Shown here: positions 17,198 to 26,318 of the stretch, in pieces
Position numbering within the stretch: position 1 is the stretch's first letter
How the letters are laid out: every line of letters begins with the position of its first letter
DNA from: Lachnospiraceae bacterium
GTDB taxonomy: Bacteria > Bacillota > Clostridia > Lachnospirales > Lachnospiraceae
Length of the DNA: 64,000 nt
Assembly (NCBI GenBank): GCA_017552985.1
Contig: JAFZNO010000081.1
Location: forward strand, 1 to 64,000
Direction of reading: 5' to 3'
Notes under the pieces: generated by a model
Database searches by the model: none
Told to the model about the DNA's origin: nothing
What the model saw: only the letters and a program-made list of their open reading frames with translations
Program-made: the position numbers and the translations under genes

Positions 17198-17668
17198 TTA
17201 AAAGCCTTTTCTTTCCTTTGCCTTTTCGATCAGCTCCGTAGCTTCCGAAAATGCTTCCGGCAGATAATCCGCATGCCATTCCTTGCCAGCCTTTTCCTGT
17301 TTCTTTATGGCATTCCAGGCCGCATGACGCTCCTCGTCAGATGCAAAATTTACGCCGCTAAATACGTGCGGATGACGTCGCACCATCTTTTCATTGATCG
17401 TTTTCGCCACGTCCTCAAAAGTAAAGAGTCCTTCCTCTTCGGCAAGTACCGCGTGAAACATCACCTGCAAAAGAAGATCACCAAGCTCCTCCTTTAGGTT
17501 CTCCGCATCCCCCGTAGCTTTAAGAATGTTGATGCCGCAGATCACCTCCGCCGCTTCCTCGATGCATTCCGGCTTCAGACTCTCATGCGTCTGGACGCGG
17601 TCCCACGGACACCCGTCTTCAGCTCTTAGTTTCTCTACAATTTCTTTTAATCTTTCTACTTCCGTCAT
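17198..17668 (-). CDS. mazG: MazG-family nucleoside triphosphate pyrophosphohydrolase
   Basis: 156 residues, a single MazG domain (E. coli MazG has two). It cleaves NTPs to NMP and pyrophosphate. Visible signatures are CPWDRVQTHESLKPECIEEAAEV (quoted as its parts CPWDRVQTH and EEAAEV) and the second metal-binding set EELGDLLLQVMFHA. ATG 17668 follows AAGGGAAAG; the frame is open further upstream but would run through the promoter at 17709-17737. It is the first gene of a likely operon with the sensor and BMP genes. Confidence 0.88.
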   Translation of the reverse strand: MTEVERLKEIVEKLRAEDGCPWDRVQTHESLKPECIEEAAEVICGINILKATGDAENLKEELGDLLLQVMFHAVLAEEEGLFTFEDVAKTINEKMVRRHPHVFSGVNFASDEERHAAWNAIKKQEKAGKEWHADYLPEAFSEATELIEKAKERKGF

Positions 17669-17708
17669 TCGCTTTCCCTTCTGTCGTTTCTCCCTATAAA
17701 TTAATAGA

Positions 17709-17737
17709 ATTATACCAAAAGTTCGCGTTTTCGTCAA
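17709..17737 (-). promoter_or_regulatory. Sigma-A promoter of mazG
   Basis: On the minus strand TTGACG (17732-17737), 17-base spacer, TATAAT (17709-17714), about 40 bases before the mazG ATG. Confidence 0.75.
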
Positions 17738-17790
17738 AATCCTTTTTGTGCATTTCACCCCCCGCGGGATGCAACTCACCTGCAGTCCAC

Positions 17791-17818
17791 TTGTAATCCG
17801 CCGGAAATCTGTTATGGT
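17791..17818 (+). promoter_or_regulatory. Putative promoter of the ABC-2/LytTR operon
   Basis: TTGTAA (17791-17796), 16-base spacer, TATGGT (17813-17818), some 47 bases before the ATPase start. Both boxes are imperfect, in keeping with a regulated promoter. Confidence 0.4.
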
Positions 17819-17864
17819 AAGCTCATACAGGCCAAAACCATCGCAAAGAAAGGATCGTAAAGCC

Positions 17865-18767
17865 ATGAATGCCATTCAAGTTGATCATTTAAGAAAAACA
17901 TATCAAACGCACGTAGCCGTAGACGACGTATCTTTTGCCGTTCCGGAGGGTGAGCTCTTTGCCTATCTCGGTGAGAACGGTGCCGGGAAGTCCACCACCA
18001 TCAACATGCTAAGCACCGTTCTCCAAAAAACTTCCGGCGAGGCTTCCATATTCGGCCACGAGCTGGGGAAGGAAGACGCTAAGATCAGGGACCTGATCGG
18101 CATCGTGTTTCAAAAGTCCGTGCTGGATCCCAAGCTGACGATCGCTGAAAATCTCCTCACGAGAGGCTCCTATTATGGCTTTTCCAAGAAGGAAACCATG
18201 AAAAAGCTGGAACCGTTTTGGGATGCGTTTCTCCTTGATGAAATCTGGAAGCAACCCTATCAAAAATTGTCCGGCGGTCAGCGCCGTCGCGTGGACGTGA
18301 TCCGCGCCCTGATCCATCACCCGAAGCTCTTGTTCCTGGATGAACCGACAACCGGCTTGGATCCGGCCACGAGAAAGCTTCTGTGGGATTATTTAAGCGA
18401 CCTTCGGAAAAAAGAGGCCCTCACCATCTTTCTGACTACCCACTACATGGAGGAGGCTGCCCAGGCAGATCACGTCGTGATCCTTGATCACGGAAAGGTG
18501 ATCGCCGACGGAACGCCTGCTAGTCTGAAAACGACTTATGCCAAATCCAAGCTTCTCTGGTATCATGCGCCGTCAGAAAGCGCGGATGCCATGTTGCAAA
18601 ACTTTGAGCATGACTATCATACGGATCATTACGTTGCATATTTCGACGGTACGATCACGGATTTTCTTTGTGACCACAAGACAGAGATCCAAGACTACGA
18701 AATACTGAAAGGCACAATAGATGACGTTTTCTTGACGCTTACGGGAAAGGAGCTTGCAAATGCGTAA
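17865..18767 (+). CDS. ABC-2 transporter ATP-binding protein
   Basis: 300 residues. A single nucleotide-binding domain with Walker A GENGAGKST, signature LSGGQRRR, Walker B LLFLDEPTTGLDP and switch His in TTHYMEEA. This is the DrrA/CcmA type used with an ABC-2 permease for efflux or lipid/peptide export. ATG 17865 is chosen on domain length and the AAAGGAT upstream. The gene overlaps the permease start by 8 bases. First of a four-gene plus-strand operon with its own regulator. Confidence 0.92.
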   Translation: MNAIQVDHLRKTYQTHVAVDDVSFAVPEGELFAYLGENGAGKSTTINMLSTVLQKTSGEASIFGHELGKEDAKIRDLIGIVFQKSVLDPKLTIAENLLTRGSYYGFSKKETMKKLEPFWDAFLLDEIWKQPYQKLSGGQRRRVDVIRALIHHPKLLFLDEPTTGLDPATRKLLWDYLSDLRKKEALTIFLTTHYMEEAAQADHVVILDHGKVIADGTPASLKTTYAKSKLLWYHAPSESADAMLQNFEHDYHTDHYVAYFDGTITDFLCDHKTEIQDYEILKGTIDDVFLTLTGKELANA

Positions 18768-19671
18768 ATTTATTGGACTGACTCAAAGAAATCTTCTGGT
18801 ATTTTTCAAGGACAAGACCATGATCTTTTTTTCCATGCTGACGCCATTGATCATCTTTGTCCTCTATCTCCTTTTTCTAAAGGGTAACTACGTAAATGCC
18901 CTTGAGGAATCTGCCGGCGTTCTCCTGCCCCTTATTAACGGGAGTGACGTTGACGCATTTGTAAACGGGCTGCTCCTGTCCGGCATCATGGGATCCGCCC
19001 TGATCACGATCCCTTATAACTGTCTGGTGACGCTGATCAGCGACCGTGAAGCCGGCATTGACGTGGATCTCACCGTAACCCCGGCAAGCCGCCTGCAGAT
19101 CATTCTTGCCTACTTTACCGCCGCCGCGCTCTCGGCCTTTCTGATGACCTCGGTGATCATGGGGATCGGCCTGCTTGTATTAAGACTGACCTCATCGACC
19201 TACCTGACGGTCATGGCCATCCTAAAGCTTATGTTTCTTTTATTGATCGGCTCGGTTTCCGCAACGGCTATTTTCATGCTCATTGTTTTGTTTATCAAGA
19301 CAACCTCCGCCAGCGGCGCATTACTTGGCATTCTCTCCGCGGTGTCAGGCTTTGTCATCGGGGCCTATATTCCCCTCGCGGATTTTGCTGACGCCATCCG
19401 GAACTTCTGCCAGCTCATTCCGGCAACCGGGATCACCGTACTCCTTAGGGAGACGCTGCTTTCCGGAATTCTGGATCACGTAAACGACTCCATTGGCGGC
19501 ATTGACCAGGGAATGTTTGCCAGCGGCATCAAAGATTACTTCTCGTTTCAGATCGAGCTCTTTGGGAATGCATTTTCTTGGCATCAAACATGTTTTTACG
19601 TTATAATGATCACGATGGTTGCCATCCTTGCCATCAGTCTGATCTATCCCATGGTTTATCAGAAGAAATAG
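18760..19671 (+). CDS. ABC-2 type permease
   Basis: 303 residues with six hydrophobic segments (about 20-40, 65-85, 105-130, 140-165, 175-200, 275-298) typical of ABC-2 permeases. The ATG at 18760 follows AAAGGAG and lies inside the end of the ATPase gene. Together they form an exporter of unknown cargo. The adjacent LytTR and DUF3021 genes point to regulation by membrane or peptide stress. Confidence 0.88.
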   Translation: MRKFIGLTQRNLLVFFKDKTMIFFSMLTPLIIFVLYLLFLKGNYVNALEESAGVLLPLINGSDVDAFVNGLLLSGIMGSALITIPYNCLVTLISDREAGIDVDLTVTPASRLQIILAYFTAAALSAFLMTSVIMGIGLLVLRLTSSTYLTVMAILKLMFLLLIGSVSATAIFMLIVLFIKTTSASGALLGILSAVSGFVIGAYIPLADFADAIRNFCQLIPATGITVLLRETLLSGILDHVNDSIGGIDQGMFASGIKDYFSFQIELFGNAFSWHQTCFYVIMITMVAILAISLIYPMVYQKK

Positions 19672-19683
19672 GGGGACAATGCA

Positions 19684-20124
19684 TTGAAAGTTACGATTCA
19701 AAAGGTTCCGGCAAAGGAAATGGAAGAGGCCTCCATCCGCGTTGCGGACTTAACGGATGACGTGCAAATGGCCATCTCTCTTTTGGAGAACGGCGAGCAC
19801 ACGCTCATCGGCTTTCGCGACGGCGAACGGATACCCTGCCCTTTTTCAAAGATTTACTACGCTGAATCCGTAGACGCTAAGACCTTTGTATATACAAAGT
19901 CAGATTGTCTGGAAGTAAAATACAAGCTTTATGAACTTGAAACACTTCTGGATCAAAGATTTTTCCGTTGTTCCAAATCCATGATCTGTAACATGCGGAA
20001 AATCAAAAGCGTGAAGGCAGGTGATAATGCCCGCCTTCACGCCACGCTCCTAAACGGCGAAAGTCTTGTCATCACCAGAAGCTACGTACAGGAGTTCAAA
20101 AAGCGCCTGGGATTAAACGTTTAA
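19684..20124 (+). CDS. LytTR-domain DNA-binding regulator
   Basis: 146 residues. The TTG at 19684 is used: an ATG a few bases earlier is in another frame and hits a stop at once, and AGGGGG lies at suitable distance. The C-terminal half is a LytTR domain (IYYAESVDAKTFVYT, FFRCSKSMICNMRKIKSV, LVITRSYVQEFKKRLG). No receiver domain is present, which is the common stand-alone form paired with a DUF3021 membrane protein. It is likely to control the ABC-2 operon in which it sits. Confidence 0.88.
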   Translation: MKVTIQKVPAKEMEEASIRVADLTDDVQMAISLLENGEHTLIGFRDGERIPCPFSKIYYAESVDAKTFVYTKSDCLEVKYKLYELETLLDQRFFRCSKSMICNMRKIKSVKAGDNARLHATLLNGESLVITRSYVQEFKKRLGLNV

Positions 20125-20153
20125 TATGTCTTGGATTACCGGAGGTATCTTTC

Positions 20154-20582
20154 ATGAAAAAACTAAAACTCATTGCTGAACAAACCTTTTTACTCACCTT
20201 TCTTATCATGCTCGTCATGGGATTGGAAGGACTTGTCTCCTATTTACGGCACGATCCCATCCAATTTGACTGGTATATCCCCTTTTCTGCCATTATCGGA
20301 AGCTTTTTTTGCTGTCTTCCGTCGCTCCTCTTTTTTACGGAAAAGCCGTTGAGCAAAAACCAATATCGCCTGTTGCGCTTGTTCCATTTCTTACTGATTT
20401 ACGGTATTGTCATCGGCTTTGGCTGGCTGTTTCACTGGTATACGAATTTTAAGTATTTCCTGATCATTTCCATTGCTTACGTCATCAATTATTTTTTGAT
20501 CTGGAACTTTTCCCTTTTGATCTATAAGCATGACGAAAAACTGATCAACGAAGCCTTAAGCTCCATTCAAGACGAAGATTAA
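20154..20582 (+). CDS. DUF3021 family membrane protein
   Basis: 142 residues with four hydrophobic segments (about 10-30, 42-60, 77-97, 103-125). The size, topology and position right after a LytTR regulator match DUF3021 proteins, which are thought to control the activity of their LytTR partner at the membrane. ATG follows GGAGG. Last gene of the ABC-2 operon; it converges on dprA with 23 bases between the stops. Confidence 0.8.
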   Translation: MKKLKLIAEQTFLLTFLIMLVMGLEGLVSYLRHDPIQFDWYIPFSAIIGSFFCCLPSLLFFTEKPLSKNQYRLLRLFHFLLIYGIVIGFGWLFHWYTNFKYFLIISIAYVINYFLIWNFSLLIYKHDEKLINEALSSIQDED

Positions 20583-20605
20583 CGCACAATGCTTTCTGAC
20601 GCGTG

Positions 20606-21766
20606 CTATGCTTTACAAAACTGACCTGGCGATACCTGCTTTGCCATTCCGGATAACGTAAGCTCCATGAGCCGTATGTTACAATCCTGGATGGAAAGGG
20701 GCTCCGCTAGGTTTTTTTGTAGCTCTTCCACGCTTTTGGGCGTGTGATCCAACAAGGTCCACAACCCCTGAAGTTCCTTTGGCACTTCCGGCGCTTTCGC
20801 TTTATTCGCCTTGCTTTTCTTAGGACCAACGCATTGCAAAAAATAGGTCTCCTGAAGCTCCTCCACAAAGCTTTTGGGATCCGTAAAGACAAAAGCCCCC
20901 TGCTTGATCAGGCGGTTGCAGCCATCGCTGAGCCTGTCTGTCACGCGCCCCGGGACCACGTACACGTCCCGCCCCTGATCTAACGCCATGGAGACCGTAA
21001 TGCTCGTGCCACTTTTTACGGCGGCTTCCACCACGACTACGGCCTGGGACAATCCGCTCACGATTCTGTTCCTTGGCGGAAAGTTAAAGGGCGCCGGCGG
21101 CGTTCCCGGCGGATATTCTGACAGGATGCCGCCATGTTCCGTCAACTTCTGATACAGTCGTTCGTTTGATTTTGGGTAACAGACGTCCACGCCGCATCCC
21201 AATACGCCGTAGGACAGCCCTCCCGCCTCTAGGGCGGCTTGCTGGCTTATGCCGTCAATGCCTCTCGCCATGCCACTGATGACGGGAATACCTCTTTCCC
21301 CAAGATACTTTCCCAACCCACTCGCCACGTAGCTTCCATACTCGGAACAATCCCTGGATCCAATGATGGATACGGCGATCTCATCCTCAGGCAGTTTCCC
21401 CTTGTAGTAGATCCCAAGTGGCGGATCCGGGATTTCCCGCAGTCTCTTTGGATATTCCACCTGTTCCATCGTCACAAAGGAAATCCCGAGCCTGCCTAGG
21501 TTGTCATATTGTTCTTTGAGACATGCCCGCAAGGAACTTCCCGTCGTTTCTCCCACTCTGGCCTTCACGTCCGCCAATGCTTCCTCCTGTCTTCGCAGGA
21601 TGATCTCCACTTGCTTTGGTGCCAAGAGTTCCTCCCACCCGTCCTTCGTCACGCGGAACAGCTCCTCTGGATCGGGAAACCTGCTTAACAGCATCTGCTT
21701 TGTTTTCCCCGGAAATTCCCATAAGCTGGCAATCCATTGTAAATACCATAACCGATCCTCTGTCAA
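20606..21766 (-). CDS. dprA: DNA-processing protein DprA
   Basis: 386 residues. DprA loads RecA on incoming single-stranded DNA during transformation. The Rossmann-like core shows GSRDCSEYG (about 136), the motif SGMARGIDGISQQAAL and the GTPPAPFNFPPRNRI segment. The N-terminus looks like a SAM/HhH-type region, and the C-terminus a winged-helix-like DprA tail. Start is TTG 21766, with AAGGAGG 9 bases upstream. It follows comM by 68 bases. Confidence 0.93.
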   Translation of the reverse strand: MTEDRLWYLQWIASLWEFPGKTKQMLLSRFPDPEELFRVTKDGWEELLAPKQVEIILRRQEEALADVKARVGETTGSSLRACLKEQYDNLGRLGISFVTMEQVEYPKRLREIPDPPLGIYYKGKLPEDEIAVSIIGSRDCSEYGSYVASGLGKYLGERGIPVISGMARGIDGISQQAALEAGGLSYGVLGCGVDVCYPKSNERLYQKLTEHGGILSEYPPGTPPAPFNFPPRNRIVSGLSQAVVVVEAAVKSGTSITVSMALDQGRDVYVVPGRVTDRLSDGCNRLIKQGAFVFTDPKSFVEELQETYFLQCVGPKKSKANKAKAPEVPKELQGLWTLLDHTPKSVEELQKNLAEPLSIQDCNIRLMELTLSGMAKQVSPGQFCKA

Positions 21767-21834
21767 ATTCCTTTTCCTCCTTATCGCGATCTTACGTGAT
21801 CACGCGTCTGCCACATAATCCTTTTCTACCCAGA

Positions 21835-23379
21835 CTATGCCTTCCAGATTTCCTGCACGGGCCGGTACATGGCCGCTTCCAGCAGATGTTCCGTGCGTAT
21901 CCGCTCTTCCCCTGCAAGATCGGCGATCGTCCTCGCGACCTTTCGGATCCGGTGATACGATCTGGCGCTAAGCCCCATCTCACCGTAGAGCTTTTCCATG
22001 CATTTCTTTTCCTCTTCGCCCAAAGTGCAGTACTTGTCGACGTCTGCCGCCTGCACGTCGCCGTTAAACCGATAATTCGCCCCGCGAAAGCGCTCCTCTT
22101 GGGCCCGTCTTGCACGCTCAACCTGTTTTTGCAGGACCGCGCTGGACTCACCGGAATACGCCTCGTGAAGACTTGTGATCTCCACTGACCGCAGTTCAAC
22201 GCATAGGTCGATCCGGTCCAAAATGGGCCCGGAAACGCGTCCCGCGTAGTGTTTGATCTGTGGCTCCGTGCAGCGGCATCTGTTGCGGTCTGGAAAATAC
22301 CCGCACGGACATGGATTCATGGCACAAACAAGCATAAAATCGGCAGGATACACAATGTTTCCACCCACTCTCGTGATCTGCACTTGTTTATCCTCTAATG
22401 GCTGACGCATGCCGTCTAAACTATTTCTTTGAAATTCAGGAAGTTCGTCCAGAAAAAGGACGCCTCGATGTGATAATGAGATAATGCCGGGCCGTGGGAT
22501 GGTTCCTCCTCCCATCAGTGCCGGCGGAGATATGGTGTGATGCGGGCTTTGAAAGGGCCTTCGCGTAATAAGGGACCGTTCGCCAAGAAGTCCCGCCACG
22601 CTGTAGATCGCCGTTACTTCAAGACTTTCCTCCAACGAAAGCGGAGGCAAAATTCCCGGAATCCGTTTTGCGATCATGGATTTTCCCGCGCCCGGCGGGC
22701 CTAGCATCAAGAGATTGTGGAATCCGGCGGCAGCAATTTTCGCTGCCCTCTTGGCGACCTCCTGCCCTTTTACTTCCGCAAAATCATCTGCCTGGCGGAG
22801 CGATTCGTCTGTCGTGAGCTCTTCTGCCTTGAGGGTTACGTACGGCAGGATGGAATCCCGCTCTCCCTCTCCTGCCAAAAGGAATACCATGACCTGCTCC
22901 AGATCCTTTGCTCCCCTAACGTGGATTCCAGGGATCACGGCGCCTTCCCGCACGTTAGCGTAGGGAACAATGCATTCCCGGATGCCCTGCATTGCTGCCT
23001 CCCGTACGATGGGAAGTACGCCGCGCGCCGAGCGGATCTCCCCGTTCAGGCCCAGTTCTCCCAAAAACAGGATTCCCTTAGCCTTCCCTTCCGGAAAGAA
23101 TCCTAATGCCTCCAGCATTCCGATCGCGATCGGAAGATCATATGCCGTGCCTTCTTTCCGTAGATCCGCCGGTGAAAGATTTACCGTGACGTGTTTTGGA
23201 GGGACGTCGATTCCCGCGTTTTTTAAGGCAGCAAGCACGCGTTCCCTCGACTCCCTGACCTCGGCGCCCAGGGATCCAACCATGCTCATGGCAGGAAGAC
23301 CGGATGACGCATCCACTTCCACCTGGACCATGCACGCCCGGATCCCCAAAAGCGCCCCAGATAAAATTGTACTGTACAT
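21835..23379 (-). CDS. comM: ComM/YifB family Mg-chelatase-like AAA+ ATPase
   Basis: 514 residues. The N-terminal domain (about 1-160) has the family hallmark VEVDASSGLPAMSMVG. The central AAA+ module has Walker A GPPGAGKS and Walker B LFLDELPEF, and the C-terminal Mg_chelatase_C domain ends ARSYHRIRKVARTIADL. Four cysteines near CAMNPCPCGYFP resemble a metal-binding loop. ComM acts as a helicase promoting branch migration in transformation. ATG 23379 follows AAAGGAGG. Adjacent dprA supports a competence or recombination role. Confidence 0.92.
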   Translation of the reverse strand: MYSTILSGALLGIRACMVQVEVDASSGLPAMSMVGSLGAEVRESRERVLAALKNAGIDVPPKHVTVNLSPADLRKEGTAYDLPIAIGMLEALGFFPEGKAKGILFLGELGLNGEIRSARGVLPIVREAAMQGIRECIVPYANVREGAVIPGIHVRGAKDLEQVMVFLLAGEGERDSILPYVTLKAEELTTDESLRQADDFAEVKGQEVAKRAAKIAAAGFHNLLMLGPPGAGKSMIAKRIPGILPPLSLEESLEVTAIYSVAGLLGERSLITRRPFQSPHHTISPPALMGGGTIPRPGIISLSHRGVLFLDELPEFQRNSLDGMRQPLEDKQVQITRVGGNIVYPADFMLVCAMNPCPCGYFPDRNRCRCTEPQIKHYAGRVSGPILDRIDLCVELRSVEITSLHEAYSGESSAVLQKQVERARRAQEERFRGANYRFNGDVQAADVDKYCTLGEEEKKCMEKLYGEMGLSARSYHRIRKVARTIADLAGEERIRTEHLLEAAMYRPVQEIWKA

Positions 23380-23417
23380 AAAACCTCCTTTTCCATTATT
23401 TTGTAGTGCCATATTTA

Positions 23418-26066
23418 CTACTGGGCATAAGCCGCCGCGCTGTTTCCATACCGCATCATCGCGTCAAGCAGTCTATCCAGGTTTGCGTTCTTTCCCTTCA
23501 TGGAAGCCGCATAAGATTCAATGCTGTAACGGTACGTGTTGCTGACCTTTTTGTTGCCCTTCATCACCGTGGCGTAGATTGTTTTTTTCATTTGACCTGC
23601 ATTTAAGGCGTCCACGTTGACGTAATATAATCCATCGTCCATTTGCTGCGCGCTTGCCGGATACTCGCCAATTACGTTCGTACATGCCGCATTATCCGTG
23701 ATCACCACGCGAAGGTCATAAGGACCGTTCGCTCTAAACTTAAACTGTACGTTCACTGCTGCTTCAAGGTACAGCGTCGCCTTTTCGATCGTTGCCCACG
23801 ACTCGGATGAATTTATCGTCTTGTAATTCGGTTCTTTTACGGTGTTGTAATTCATGGCCACGCTCACGTCCGTTCCCATGGCGTTTTGCGCACTTGTCAG
23901 GTTGCGGCTTGCCAATTCTGCCGGCTTATAACCCACGTAAAGCTGCGCAGCATCACCATAGCGCAGAATGTCGACGAGAAGCCTTCTAAACGTCGCATAC
24001 TGCGAGCCTGCATATTCATCCTTGGATAGCATATTGTAGCAATATTGTGCAACGGAATATTCCATGGTCACGCCCATGACGTCCTTTCCGTCAGCGCACA
24101 ATGCGTGCGGTACGGCAATGGCCACGTCACCAATCTGGTGCGGAGCCACCCTGTAAGTAAACACAAGATCGTCTCCGTCTTCATCATACTCCGTCAGTTT
24201 CGTCATGCTGCCGCCCTGAATCACCACAAGGTAAGGATCGTGATATTTTCCCTTAAGCGCCGTTTTGGACAACTTGTAATTTATGGCAATGGTATCCTGC
24301 AACGACAACCCTTTCTTAGCAATCTGCAGGTCGGTAACCGTTTCTCCGATTCTCACGCTGCTGCCGGTTTTTCCTTTTCCGCCAGCCGTTGAAACATGAA
24401 TGACGGCATATTTCTCAACGTGATCCAGAAATTCCTTTAAGCCCTTCTCCATTTCAGCAGTGGTCAGTCTTCCATGAGGATAAACGTAATTATTCTTTGT
24501 CTCCAGAATCTCCCACTGGATCGCATAGGTAACAGCTCCCCATGCATAATAATCCACGTCAAAGAAATCTGCCTTATCATCCGTGCGGCCGTAGTCAAAC
24601 GCACTCAGCCACACCAGACCTTCTGCATAATGGTGTACCATCAACGCAAAATCCTGTCTTGCGATCACAACGTCACCGCAAAACGTATCGGAACAGAGAT
24701 TCGGATAGCCGTAACAGATATTATTTTGCTCGCCCCAGATCACGGCCTTCTCGTAAAAGGTACCTGCCACGTCCTTAAAGCGGGACTTTCCGTAAACGTT
24801 AGGGCTTCCCGCCAGCTCATACATCGTCTGAATCGCTTCCCCGCGGGTTACAAAATCTTCGTTCCCGGTAAAACCGTCGTTAGTATTAATATACACGTCA
24901 TAGACGTCTGCTGCTTCATTCGGCTTGTCCGCGATCAGCTTCGTAGCCGGCTTTACGCTGATAAAATATCGCAATTCGTCCATATACTCCCGGTCTCCGC
25001 CTAAATCGACCAAGTAATCATTGGACATCGAATTGGGGTCATATACCATGGAGCCGTTCCCCTTTTCCACCTGATCAAGAATATAACGGAGACGGCAGTT
25101 ATTGTTGATGTTTACCGAACTGATCGGATTGCCAAAAATCTGGAAATAATACAGCAGCGGGTTATGGGAAATATCCAGGCTCGTGAGCTGATTACATGCG
25201 CAGCGCAGATCACAAAGTCTCGGATTGTGAGACAGATCCAGTTCCGAGATGTCATTCCAATCGCAGAAAAGTGCCATCAGCTGCGGATTGTGGGAAACGT
25301 CAAGACGCGTAAGGTCATTATCGGCGCAGTTAAAGAACTCCAACCCTGACAAGCCTCTGACGTCCACGTCCAGTCCGGGATTTCCCCAGACGTCAAGTCT
25401 CTTCATATTCGGATTATTGCCGAGATCCAAGTGTTTTAAGCCAGTCTTAAATGCATCCAGATGGGAAAGCTTTGGATTGCTGCTCAGATCCAGCGATTCC
25501 AGCGGACACCCAAAAATGATCAGGTGTTCCAAATCCGGGCACACGCTCAGATCAATTGATTTCAACCTCGGATTTTCGCTGATCTCAAGATATCCCATCT
25601 TGGGATTGTGGGACAAATCCAAGGTCTCCAAGTCACACTGAAAGCAATAAATCCACTCTAGCTTCGGATTACCGGAAAGATCGATCTCCGTGATCGGATT
25701 GCCCGAACACCAGATACCGGTGATCTCCGGATTCTTTTTGAAACTCACTTTTCCGGTAATGCTACAATTCTCACACCACACGCCGCGCACGTCCGGAAAG
25801 TACTCGATTCCCTCCAGTGATTTTACGTTCGGATAGTTCTTACAATAGACGTTATAAACGCCGCGTTCCTGATCATTCAGGAAACCGTCCCGATCCCAGT
25901 CATACTGTTGGGAAGCGATCACCGCCCGGAAACCAGGATCCGGAAAATGATCTTTGTCAATCGGTATTTTATCGTCCGCCGAGACCTGCATGCCGTTCCC
26001 TAACAAAAAAAAGCCCAGCATAAAAAGAGTTGCACCAAAAAGTCTCCAAAAATTCTTCCGTTTCAT
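23418..26066 (-). CDS. Large secreted LRR protein with EF-hand-like and SLH-like regions
   Basis: 882 residues. A signal peptide (about 1-31, ending VSADD) is followed by an EF-hand/dockerin-like loop DWDRDGFLNDQE (about 56-67). Then come about 12 leucine-rich repeats of some 22 residues with the core LDLSxNPKL (about 80-335). A region like S-layer homology domains follows (about 400-560; VTRGEAIQTMYELAG and SRFKDVAGTFYEKAVIWG). The C-terminal part carries two related motifs, LLVDILRYGDAAQLY and LLDAMMRYGNSAAAY. It probably sits on the cell wall and binds a glycan or protein. ATG follows AAAGGAG. Promoter and an 18-bp palindrome lie upstream. Confidence 0.85.
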   Translation of the reverse strand: MKRKNFWRLFGATLFMLGFFLLGNGMQVSADDKIPIDKDHFPDPGFRAVIASQQYDWDRDGFLNDQERGVYNVYCKNYPNVKSLEGIEYFPDVRGVWCENCSITGKVSFKKNPEITGIWCSGNPITEIDLSGNPKLEWIYCFQCDLETLDLSHNPKMGYLEISENPRLKSIDLSVCPDLEHLIIFGCPLESLDLSSNPKLSHLDAFKTGLKHLDLGNNPNMKRLDVWGNPGLDVDVRGLSGLEFFNCADNDLTRLDVSHNPQLMALFCDWNDISELDLSHNPRLCDLRCACNQLTSLDISHNPLLYYFQIFGNPISSVNINNNCRLRYILDQVEKGNGSMVYDPNSMSNDYLVDLGGDREYMDELRYFISVKPATKLIADKPNEAADVYDVYINTNDGFTGNEDFVTRGEAIQTMYELAGSPNVYGKSRFKDVAGTFYEKAVIWGEQNNICYGYPNLCSDTFCGDVVIARQDFALMVHHYAEGLVWLSAFDYGRTDDKADFFDVDYYAWGAVTYAIQWEILETKNNYVYPHGRLTTAEMEKGLKEFLDHVEKYAVIHVSTAGGKGKTGSSVRIGETVTDLQIAKKGLSLQDTIAINYKLSKTALKGKYHDPYLVVIQGGSMTKLTEYDEDGDDLVFTYRVAPHQIGDVAIAVPHALCADGKDVMGVTMEYSVAQYCYNMLSKDEYAGSQYATFRRLLVDILRYGDAAQLYVGYKPAELASRNLTSAQNAMGTDVSVAMNYNTVKEPNYKTINSSESWATIEKATLYLEAAVNVQFKFRANGPYDLRVVITDNAACTNVIGEYPASAQQMDDGLYYVNVDALNAGQMKKTIYATVMKGNKKVSNTYRYSIESYAASMKGKNANLDRLLDAMMRYGNSAAAYAQ

Positions 26067-26078
26067 ATGCTTTTCTCC

Positions 26079-26096
26079 TTTGTATCATGATACAAA
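26079..26096. promoter_or_regulatory. Perfect 18-bp palindromic operator candidate
   Basis: TTTGTATCATGATACAAA is its own reverse complement. It lies between the -10 box (26107-26112) and the start codon of the LRR gene, adjacent to the ribosome binding site, where a bound repressor could block transcription or initiation. The cognate regulator is unknown. Confidence 0.55.
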
Positions 26097-26106
26097 TTCC
26101 TTTTTT

Positions 26107-26135
26107 ATGTTATTGTATCCGCTTACGTTTGTCAA
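26107..26135 (-). promoter_or_regulatory. Sigma-A promoter of the LRR protein gene
   Basis: On the minus strand, TTGACA (26130-26135), 17-base spacer, TAACAT (26107-26112). Confidence 0.7.
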
Positions 26136-26318
26136 GGAACGCCATACTTTCTGTCAAATTCGTTAAACTTTGAAAAAAGAACCGAATCGTTCTCGGAGCA
26201 GCCACCCGCTTAGTACGGCGCCGCGTTTGAAATGAATAAGATGGGATACCCGTCACGGATTAGAATTAACCCGTGACAGATACGGCAGATTTTATTATAA
26301 CTTGTGATGCTGAAAATT

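Noticed and set aside
22970-23545. A 191-codon plus-strand frame opposite comM and the LRR gene
   Set aside because: It is antisense to two strong genes and has no recognisable protein features.
26252-26277. Hairpin GTCACGG/CCGTGAC downstream of sigK as a terminator
   Set aside because: No T-run follows on the minus strand, so termination cannot be supported.
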